From Sulfurimonas sp. (lineage in GTDB: Bacteria; Campylobacterota; Campylobacteria; Campylobacterales; Sulfurimonadaceae): a DNA stretch of 7,507 bases. Below, one piece after another: positions 1-5,609 of this stretch. The stretch's first letter is position 1. Each line of letters opens with the position of its first letter. Under the pieces are notes generated by a model that was not told where the DNA came from, ran no database searches, and worked only from the letters and a program-made list of their open reading frames with translations. The position numbers and the translations under genes are program-made. The stretch lies in contig NVUO01000007.1 in NCBI GenBank assembly GCA_002733155.1, positions 54,784 to 62,290 of the forward strand, read 5' to 3'.

Positions 1-1171
1 CATTAATAAAATTAATATCCATAAATCTATTATTTATACTAAATCTACCCATAGAGCTCATCTCAAGACTAAAGCTTCTGCTACGTAAAGCCTCACTTTC
101 TTTGTATTTTATTAAAGTAGTTAAACTATCTGGCGTAGTAGTTATAGACGAAGCTTCTTTATTTACATTTATTGTTAAAAATATTTTATTTGTACTTATA
201 TCTCTTAATATTATAGTATTTCCAAAATCATTTGTTAAATCTATAACTATCTCAGCTCTCTCACCTGGTGTTAAAAATAAGCTATTCAAAAGTACAGGAG
301 CCTCAAGTAAAGAGTTATCAGCCGCAATTTGTTTAAATGTTTGGTTATTGTCAAAGGCTATATTATATATACTTGAATTTGAGCCATTTAGGATTCTAAA
401 TCTAATCTCCTTTGCCTCGACATCTAGGTATGGCTCTATTACACCATTAGTAACGGGGATACTGCTCACATATCCACCTATAATCTGCATCCTGCTTGGG
501 CTATAATCTATCTGTAAATTTTCATCAAAAAAACGATCTTGCAAGGCCAAAGGAAAATCATCAATTCCATATCTATTTGGTAAATCTAAATTTTTTATTT
601 CATCATCTTCAATAATAATAAATCCAGCCAAACCCTTATATACATGTTGGGCTGTCTTACCAGTATAATGAGGATGATACCAGTTAGTTGAAGCTACCTG
701 ATTTACAGTAAATTCTGATGACCAAGTCTCTCCTACATTAATAACCTGATGTGGTGATCCATCCATATTTGCTGGAATATGAAGACCATGTCCATGCATA
801 GTTGTTGGCTCTTTAAGTTTATTTGTATAATTTATAGATATCTTGTCACCTCTTTTCATTAAAAGAGTTGGAGCTAAGTAAGTTGCATCCATAGCAAAAG
901 TATCTGTATCTACTCCTTTAAAAAACTGGTGTTTAGCTTCTTGTATGTTTAAATCATAGTTAGCTATACCATTTTTATAACTAGCTATACGTAAGGCTGG
1001 AACAGCTAAGGCTAATTTGGCACCAGCTTGTGGAGTTATGCTTTGTTGACTAGTGCTTTGAGCAGAAGTAGATGAATTTAGCATCTCACTAGCACCGCCA
1101 CCACCACCACAGCCTGTAAGTAAGTAAAAAGATGCGCTAGTACTTAATGTTAAAAATTTTCTTCGTTTCAT
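1..1171 (-). CDS. Multicopper oxidase, CueO/SufI-like (C-terminus beyond window)
   Basis: Three-cupredoxin-domain oxidase, probably a periplasmic-face cuprous oxidase or Tat-exported relative. 390 residues are visible; E. coli CueO is about 516, so the third domain with the HCHxxxH cluster lies outside the window. The start at 1171 gives MKRRKFLTLS, a Tat-like twin-arginine motif (R3, R4), then a short hydrophobic stretch and a lipobox LLTGC with C21 as probable lipidation site, followed by five glycines. Copper ligands visible: H126-G-H128-G-L-H131 (the usual motif is HWHG) and W-Y-H166-P-H168. The segment GKTAQHVYKGLAGFIIIEDD closely resembles the CueO region after HPH, as does the later YGIDDFPLALQDRFF. 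An AGG lies nine bases before the start. It is transcribed divergently from the metallophosphatase. Family assignment is firm; substrate (copper or other metal) is inferred. Confidence 0.93.
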   Translation of the reverse strand, partial: MKRRKFLTLSTSASFYLLTGCGGGGGASEMLNSSTSAQSTSQQSITPQAGAKLALAVPALRIASYKNGIANYDLNIQEAKHQFFKGVDTDTFAMDATYLAPTLLMKRGDKISINYTNKLKEPTTMHGHGLHIPANMDGSPHQVINVGETWSSEFTVNQVASTNWYHPHYTGKTAQHVYKGLAGFIIIEDDEIKNLDLPNRYGIDDFPLALQDRFFDENLQIDYSPSRMQIIGGYVSSIPVTNGVIEPYLDVEAKEIRFRILNGSNSSIYNIAFDNNQTFKQIAADNSLLEAPVLLNSLFLTPGERAEIVIDLTNDFGNTIILRDISTNKIFLTINVNKEASSITTTPDSLTTLIKYKESEALRSRSFSLEMSSMGRFSINNRFMDINFIN

Positions 1172-1234
1172 AATTTATGACCTATTAATATAAGATTCTT
1201 CAATTTTATCGAGATTATGTGTAGCTTAAGTGAA

Positions 1235-1278
1235 TATCTTGTAATTATCTAAACACTATAATGTAACTATCTTGTAAT
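1235..1278. promoter_or_regulatory. Direct-repeat putative operator in divergent promoter region
   Basis: TATCTTGTAAT occurs twice, exactly, at 1235-1245 and 1268-1278, a 33-bp offset of about three helical turns, so both copies face the same side of the DNA. The second copy is preceded by another TGTAA (1262-1266) 11 bp before its own TGTAA, the half-site period typical of OmpR/PhoB-type regulators. On the minus strand the repeats read ATTACAAGATA, and the proximal one lies just upstream of a candidate promoter for the multicopper oxidase (TTCACT followed by GATAAA or CATAAT). The regulator is unknown; the response regulator encoded at 2830-3477 is a plausible candidate by proximity only. 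Confidence 0.5.
1257..1262 (+). promoter_or_regulatory. Candidate -10 box for the metallophosphatase-patatin pair
   Basis: A perfect TATAAT sits 37 bp before the ATG at 1300, predicting a start of transcription near 1269 and a leader of about 31 nt. No good -35 is present at 17 bp, which is common for the housekeeping sigma factor of Campylobacterota. The two TATCTTGTAAT repeats lie on either side, so a bound protein could block or reposition RNA polymerase. No Shine-Dalgarno is evident before the ATG. Confidence 0.45.
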
Positions 1279-1299
1279 CAGTATTTAATAAACTTTTTT

Positions 1300-2031
1300 A
1301 TGCAATATAAATCAATTTTTGTCTCAGATATACACCTAGGCACCAAGTTTTCTAAGGCAGAGTTATTTTTAGATTTCTTAAGAGACAATAACTCTGAAAA
1401 TCTTTATCTAGTTGGTGATATCATTGATGGATGGGCAATAAAACGTAAGTTTATTTGGCCACAAAGTCATTCAGATGTTATTCAAAAAATTTTACGTCAA
1501 GCCAGAAAAGGGACTAACGTTTTTTTAATAGCTGGTAATCATGATGAATTTTTACGTCCATTTTTGCCTATCATATTAGGTGATAATCTTCATATTGACA
1601 GTGAGTTTGACTACAATGCAATTAATGGGAAAAAATATTTAGTTACTCATGGTGATTTTTTTGATTCTATAACTATGACAAAAAAGTGGATATCTGTGTT
1701 AGGTGATTATGGATATGACGCCCTACTTCATTTAAATAGTATTATAAACTTTTTTAGAAAACTTTTTGGTTATAAACGTTATTGGTCATTATCTAAATAT
1801 GTAAAAGATAATATTAAAAAATCTGTTTCTTTTATTAGTGATTTTGAAGGTATACTTACAAAGTATGCTTTTAAAAATGGTTATGACGGTGTAATATGTG
1901 GACATATCCATAAGGCTGAAATAAAAGATATTAAAGGTATTGAGTATTTAAATTCTGGAGACTGGGTTGAAAACTGTACAGCCTTAGTCGAGACTATGGA
2001 TGGACAATGGAAAATAATATCATATCTATAA
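1300..2031 (+). CDS. LpxH-like metallophosphoesterase (UDP-2,3-diacylglucosamine diphosphatase family, COG2908)
   Basis: A calcineurin-like metallophosphatase of 243 residues with the full set of metal-binding motifs in order: SD10-I-H12-LG, G39-D40-xx-D43, G79-N80-H81-D82, T-H117-G-D119 and G201-H202-I-H204. The family includes LpxH, which cleaves UDP-2,3-diacylglucosamine to lipid X in lipid A synthesis at the inner face of the membrane. It also includes LpxH2-type paralogues, some of which have not been shown to perform this step. GDxxDGW, GNHDE and a basic, aromatic helical insert around residues 140-170 fit this family. Well-studied Campylobacterota use a different enzyme, LpxJ, for lipid A, so this may be a paralogue with another lipid or nucleotide substrate. 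The start codon lacks a clear Shine-Dalgarno, but the protein N-terminus MQYKSIFVSDIHLG fits the family. Its end overlaps the patatin gene by 25 bp. Family is sure; substrate is not. Confidence 0.88.
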   Translation: MQYKSIFVSDIHLGTKFSKAELFLDFLRDNNSENLYLVGDIIDGWAIKRKFIWPQSHSDVIQKILRQARKGTNVFLIAGNHDEFLRPFLPIILGDNLHIDSEFDYNAINGKKYLVTHGDFFDSITMTKKWISVLGDYGYDALLHLNSIINFFRKLFGYKRYWSLSKYVKDNIKKSVSFISDFEGILTKYAFKNGYDGVICGHIHKAEIKDIKGIEYLNSGDWVENCTALVETMDGQWKIISYL

Positions 2032-2777
2032 TCCAAGATAAAGGAATCTCCTTAGTACTCTCAGGTGGAGGATTTAGAGGAGCCTTCCATTTAGGTGTGC
2101 TTGCTTTTTTGGATGATAATAATATAAAAATAAATGCTATTAGCGGTACAAGTATTGGTGCTTTGATAGCATGTTCTTATGCTAGTGGTGTTAAACCAAC
2201 AAAAATATTAGAAATTTTTGAATCAAATGAATTTAAAAAAATGGTTTCATTTAACTTCTCTTTTAAATCTTTTTTAAAAATAACAATAGATAAAAAAATT
2301 ATGAATAAACTTTTTTTAAAAGAGAACATTGAAGATTTAAATATTCCAGTATATCTAACTATTAGTTCAATATCAGATTCTTATGTAATTTATCAAAATA
2401 AAGGCAAAGTAATTGATGAAATTTTAAAATCTATATCACTTTTCCCTATTTTTGAAACAGTTAAAGAAGGTTCAAAAATTTATGCAGATGGTGGAATATT
2501 TGATAACCTGCCTTTAAAACCATTAAAAAAATATGCTTTCAATATCTTAAGTGTTAATTTACATCCAAATAAAAAACTCAAATCATTAAGCTTTTTTTCT
2601 AAGATTAAGAAGATACTTTTTTTAGTATGGTATTCAAATATAATAGATTCTATAGATAATAGTGACTATTACATAACAAATGATAATTTAACTAAATTCA
2701 ATATTTTAAAACAAAATAATAATATAGAACTTTTTAATCTTGGATATAGTAGTGCCAAAAAAAAATTTCCTAATTAA
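2007..2777 (+). CDS. Patatin-like phospholipase
   Basis: A serine lipid acyl hydrolase of 256 residues with all patatin landmarks: the glycine-rich oxyanion loop GGGFRG (20-25), the nucleophile elbow G47-T-S49-I-G51, and the Asp of the catalytic dyad in A-D161-G-G, followed by FDNLPL as in other bacterial patatins. No signal peptide or membrane segment is obvious, so it probably acts in the cytoplasm or at the inner membrane on phospholipids or lysolipids. The ATG lies inside the metallophosphatase coding sequence, with a 25-bp overlap in a different frame, which suggests translational coupling. Only a weak GGA is visible before it. This start leaves the usual short lead before the oxyanion loop, so it is likely correct. 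The pairing with an LpxH-like gene suggests lipid turnover or repair in the envelope, but the substrate is unknown. Confidence 0.9.
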   Translation: MENNIISIIQDKGISLVLSGGGFRGAFHLGVLAFLDDNNIKINAISGTSIGALIACSYASGVKPTKILEIFESNEFKKMVSFNFSFKSFLKITIDKKIMNKLFLKENIEDLNIPVYLTISSISDSYVIYQNKGKVIDEILKSISLFPIFETVKEGSKIYADGGIFDNLPLKPLKKYAFNILSVNLHPNKKLKSLSFFSKIKKILFLVWYSNIIDSIDNSDYYITNDNLTKFNILKQNNNIELFNLGYSSAKKKFPN

Positions 2778-2815
2778 AATATTTCACCTTGTTTAAATTA
2801 ATAATCTGATTTTTT

Positions 2816-2823
2816 GTTATCAT
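2816..2823 (+). promoter_or_regulatory. Extended -10 promoter of the response regulator operon
   Basis: TGTTATCAT at 2815-2823 contains the extended -10 form TG-n-TATCAT. With the last base of the -10 at 2823, the expected transcription start falls at about 2830, the A of the response-regulator ATG. No Shine-Dalgarno precedes that ATG, which fits a leaderless transcript. No -35 is recognisable at 17 bp. The patatin stop is 52 bp upstream of the gene, so read-through from the upstream pair is also possible. Confidence 0.5.
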
Positions 2824-2829
2824 ACATAC

Positions 2830-3477
2830 ATGAAAATATTATTTTTAGAAGATGACCCAATTATTGGAAATATTGTTTCTGAGTTTTTAAGTGAATCTTA
2901 TGAGGTAAATCATTATTTTAACTCACAAGATGCTATTGAATCTGCTGAAAAAAACAGTTATGACTTATATATCTTTGATATTAATGTCCCTGGAATCTCA
3001 GGCTTAGAGCTTCTCAAAACTTTACGAGAATTTAAAGATTCAACTCCAACTATATTTATCACCGCTTATCAGGAGCTAAAATATCTACGCGAAGGTTTTG
3101 ATATTGGAGCAAATGATTTTATTAGAAAACCATTTGAGCTTGAAGAACTTCAAGCACGTATAGAAAATATTAAACGTCAGTTTAATATAGATGAAGAGAT
3201 ACTTATAGGTAAAGATATCCGCTTTAATAATCTAACTAGTCAATTATTTATAAAAAACAAACTTATCTCCATATCCGCTAAAGAAAATGCAATATTGCTT
3301 TACCTTATTCGTAATAAAAAAAGAGTTGTTTCAACAAATGAGCTTTTACAAAATTTATGGGGATATGATGAGATGCCTAGTAATGATACTATCCGTACAT
3401 ATATTAAAAACCTTCGTTCATTACTAGGTAAGGATAGGATTATAAATATTCGTGGTGAGGGCTATAAGTTTGAATAG
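2830..3477 (+). CDS. OmpR/PhoB-family response regulator
   Basis: A two-component transcription factor of 215 residues. The receiver domain (about 1-115) has the acidic pair D8-D9, phospho-acceptor D50 in IFDINVPG, T78 in FITAY and K100 in RKP. The winged-helix DNA-binding domain (about 120-215) ends with the typical NDTIRTYIKNLRSLLG and IRGEGYKFE. Its partner is the histidine kinase immediately downstream, whose preferred start overlaps this stop by 8 bp. OmpR-type proteins bind tandem half-sites with 10-11 bp period; repeats of that kind lie in the intergenic region at 1235-1278, but a link is only inferred. The signal sensed is not known. It may be transcribed from an extended -10 directly before the ATG. 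Confidence 0.95.
   Translation: MKILFLEDDPIIGNIVSEFLSESYEVNHYFNSQDAIESAEKNSYDLYIFDINVPGISGLELLKTLREFKDSTPTIFITAYQELKYLREGFDIGANDFIRKPFELEELQARIENIKRQFNIDEEILIGKDIRFNNLTSQLFIKNKLISISAKENAILLYLIRNKKRVVSTNELLQNLWGYDEMPSNDTIRTYIKNLRSLLGKDRIINIRGEGYKFE
3457..3460 (+). promoter_or_regulatory. Shine-Dalgarno favouring the TTG start of the kinase
   Basis: GAGG lies nine bases before a TTG at 3470. Two in-frame GTG codons (3452, 3455) are further upstream but have no comparable site before them. The TTG start yields MNSLEKKSFYSF, directly preceding the first membrane helix. Confidence 0.55.
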
Positions 3478-4618
3478 TTTAGAAAAAAAGTCTTTTTACT
3501 CTTTTTTAAGTTTATATATAATCTCATCTATTTTATTTATTCTGTTAAGTGCTTATTGGTATTATAAAGCTCAAAAAAATGCTATAGAAAATAATGAATA
3601 TTATCAGCTTCAACATATCTCAGATACCCTCTCTGGAAATATTATTAAAGCACATATGCAAAAACTTTTACTAAAAATTCCATCATTTGAAAAAGATATA
3701 CATCTATATATAATATCTACAGATAATGATATTTTATATGGAAAAGCTCTTCATGGTTATTCTCCAACTAAGCCTGGCTACACTAACTTTGCTGGTAATA
3801 ATGTATTAGTATCTGATACAGCAAAAAAACATCTAAATGTAAAATTTGTAGTTATTTATTCTAATTTATTGACATCTAAAATTTCAGCATTAAAACAAAC
3901 TATTTTAGAAATTATTATTTTAGCTATTTTAATTATTATATCCCTAGCATGGATATTGTCCTTATTATTTATGAAACCGCTTCGTAAAAAAATACAACAA
4001 ATAGAAGACTTTGTACATGATACTGCCCATGAGTTAAATACTCCAATAACAGCTCTAAGTATGTCAGTTTCAAGGGCTAAAAAAAAAGATATGTATGATG
4101 CTAATATTCTTAAAAATATATCCGTAAGCACTAAACAACTTTTTGATATATATACAGCACTTTCATATTTGTCATTTGAATCTAAACAAAAAAATGAAAC
4201 AAAGATTGATATAGCTAAGACTCTTCAAAAAAGTGTATCTTATTATCAAGAACTAAGTCAAAGTAAAAAAATAGAACTTATCTTAGAGACTCAATCTTAT
4301 GAGTTTGAAATAGATGAGACAAAACTAACTATGTTATTTGGAAATCTTATTAATAATGCGATAAAATATTCACATCCAAATTCAAAAATTGAAATATCTT
4401 TAAAAAATGCCGTATTTAAAATAAAAGACTATGGAATTGGTATTGAAAAAAATAAACTTGCTAATATCTATGAAAAATATAATAGAGAGACAGATTATGC
4501 AGGAGGTTTTGGGGTTGGATTAAGTATAGTACAAAAAATTTCATATGAGTATGGTTTAAAACTTGATGCTCATTCTAAAATAAATAAAGGAAGTACATTT
4601 TGTATAAATTTTTCATAA
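3470..4618 (+). CDS. Sensor histidine kinase, partner of the upstream regulator
   Basis: A membrane sensor kinase of 382 residues from the TTG start (388 from GTG at 3452). Transmembrane helices lie at about 9-30 and 145-167, enclosing a periplasmic sensor of roughly 110 residues with no motif I recognise. Only about 18 residues separate the second helix from the phospho-acceptor H187 in TAHELNTP, so there is no HAMP domain. The ATPase has the N box NLINNAIKYS (key N296), G1 D320-YGIGI, an F-box-like YEKYNRE and G2 GGFGVGLS (345-352). It should autophosphorylate and pass phosphate to D50 of the upstream regulator. The gene overlaps the regulator by 8 bp and the downstream lipoprotein by 19 bp, so all are probably one transcript. 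Function is clear; the signal is not, though the neighbouring lipoprotein is a plausible sensor accessory or target. Confidence 0.93.
   Translation: MNSLEKKSFYSFLSLYIISSILFILLSAYWYYKAQKNAIENNEYYQLQHISDTLSGNIIKAHMQKLLLKIPSFEKDIHLYIISTDNDILYGKALHGYSPTKPGYTNFAGNNVLVSDTAKKHLNVKFVVIYSNLLTSKISALKQTILEIIILAILIIISLAWILSLLFMKPLRKKIQQIEDFVHDTAHELNTPITALSMSVSRAKKKDMYDANILKNISVSTKQLFDIYTALSYLSFESKQKNETKIDIAKTLQKSVSYYQELSQSKKIELILETQSYEFEIDETKLTMLFGNLINNAIKYSHPNSKIEISLKNAVFKIKDYGIGIEKNKLANIYEKYNRETDYAGGFGVGLSIVQKISYEYGLKLDAHSKINKGSTFCINFS
4586..4593 (+). promoter_or_regulatory. Strong Shine-Dalgarno for the lipoprotein TTG start
   Basis: AAAGGAAG ends six bases before TTG at 4600. No ATG or GTG occurs in frame before the hydrophobic signal, so this site fixes the start of the lipoprotein gene inside the end of the kinase gene. 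Confidence 0.6.
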
Positions 4619-4827
4619 ATAGTTTACTGCTTATCTCTATCTTACTTATAAGCGGATGTGATTTTAAAAAAGTACAAGAGGGGAATAAAGATCCAAAAGA
4701 AGCAATGAAATGCGGAGCTGGAAAATGTGGATCTAGTATGCTTGAAGATGATTCCCCCTTAAGAAAAAACGAAACAAATAAAAAAAGCGGTGCTAAATGT
4801 GGGGCACAAAAGATTGATACTCATTAG
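4600..4827 (+). CDS. Small lipoprotein with repeated Lys-Cys-Gly motifs
   Basis: A 75-residue exported protein. A type II signal peptide (charged start MYK, hydrophobic core to residue 18) ends in lipobox LISGC with lipidated C20. The mature part is about 55 hydrophilic, lysine-rich residues with three KCG motifs: K37-C38-G, K42-C43-G (spaced as KCGAGKCG) and K66-C67-G. There are no membrane segments or folded-domain signatures. The KCG spacing recalls the EGKCG repeats of HvfA/bufferin-type peptides, whose cysteines are enzymatically modified and bind copper. Those normally sit beside DUF692 and partner genes, absent here, so the likeness may be only compositional. A thiol metal-binding or redox lipoprotein is the safest description. 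It begins with TTG inside the kinase gene behind a strong ribosome-binding site, so it is co-expressed with the two-component system. Gene call is good; function is unproven. Confidence 0.78.
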   Translation: MYKFFINSLLLISILLISGCDFKKVQEGNKDPKEAMKCGAGKCGSSMLEDDSPLRKNETNKKSGAKCGAQKIDTH

Positions 4828-5585
4828 AGGTATAAAGCCTAATGAACTAAAATATTTTTTCTTATCTTGCAGGGATGAATCTTGAACTAATGATATTAGT
4901 CATATTAATTGTCTTTATATATCTTATGCAAATGATTTTTTTATAGCTTATGAATCTGATACTATAGTTGGTTTCGTTTTAGCTATAAAAGAGAGTAAAA
5001 ACTTTGGCACAATATCAAACTTGCTTGTTTTACAAAAGTATAGTTGCCGCGGAATTGGCAAAAAACTTCTAAGTCATGCCATAAAACATTTAGATACATG
5101 CCAGATAGCTCTTGATTGCATACCTGGTAAAGAAAAGATATATGAAAATTTTGGTTTTAAATCTTATTATCAAACTTCAACTTTCTTATATGAAAGACAA
5201 ACAAACTATCAAACTAACTATTATATAACAGTTAGTGATGTTAGTTTAGAATCAATTTTAGAATATAAGCAAAAAATGAACTTTTTAAAAAAAACAATCC
5301 TACTTCTCTTGTTTATTTAAAAATAAAGATACTAAATATAAAGCTGTATACAAAAATAAAAGTATTTCATCATATGCACTTAGACTTCCATTTAAAGATG
5401 CTTACAAGATTGTTTTATACTCAAGTGATATAAATGAAGTACTAAGTCTATTTTTTAGTCTCTTAAAGGATATAGATAAGTTTACACCTATCTATATGGA
5501 AGTCTCCCCCAATAAATCAAACTTCACTCAAAATAGTAAATTTACTAGATATGAAAAAGCTTTTTTTTACAACAAAAATGTATAA
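4814..5585 (+). pseudogene. Broken GNAT acetyltransferase (YitH-like)
   Basis: A GNAT N-acetyltransferase reading frame with two disruptions. The frame can start at TTG 4814, overlapping the lipoprotein by 14 bp, and reads MILIRGIKPNELKYFF to an in-frame TGA at 4883-4885. It continues in the same frame with no ATG through the beta-strand FFIAYESDTIVGF and the acetyl-CoA loop QKYSCRGIGKK to IALDCIPGKEKIYENFGF, which matches the LDGVP..NYE..GF region of YitH relatives. In an A8 run at 5287-5294 the frame then shifts: read on as AAA AAA CAA TCC, it gives KKQSYFSCLFKN and the usual YitH-type C-terminal domain to TAA at 5583-5585. Removing one A restores a protein of about 256 residues, near family size. 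The TGA falls where relatives have Trp (EGWNP-like), so TGG to TGA is likely. An internal TTG start at 5021 would give only a fragment. Decay, sequencing error or slippage cannot be told apart here. Confidence 0.8.
5287..5294 (+). repeat. A8 homopolymer at the frameshift
   Basis: Five T followed by eight A. Seven A would keep the acetyltransferase frame open across this point; eight sends it to a stop at 5318-5320. Length variation or polymerase slippage here would switch the downstream frame. Confidence 0.7.
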
Positions 5586-5586
5586 T
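5581..5586 (+). promoter_or_regulatory. Candidate -10 box for rmuC
   Basis: A perfect TATAAT overlaps the end of the broken acetyltransferase frame, predicting transcription from about 5593 and a leader of roughly 17 nt that contains the AGGA (5600-5603) six bases before the rmuC ATG. No clear -35 is present. Confidence 0.45.
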
Positions 5587-5609
5587 AAGATTTTAAATTA
5601 GGATATAAA

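Noticed and set aside
102..506. Plus-strand open frame of 134 codons
   Set aside because: It lies wholly inside the multicopper oxidase on the other strand, whose translation matches family motifs; the plus-strand product resembles nothing.
3856..4131. Minus-strand open frame within the kinase gene
   Set aside because: Antisense to the second membrane helix and His box of a well-supported kinase; no ribosome-binding site or recognisable domain.
4883..4885. Selenocysteine or recoded TGA in the acetyltransferase
   Set aside because: The site matches a family Trp, GNAT enzymes of this type do not use selenocysteine there, no clear SECIS-like hairpin is evident, and Trp elsewhere in the window is TGG. 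The second lesion downstream also favours a pseudogene.
5285..5298. Programmed -1 frameshift at A-AAA-AAA
   Set aside because: The continuing domain is in the +1 frame, not the -1 frame; the -1 frame from this point soon gives an unrelated product.
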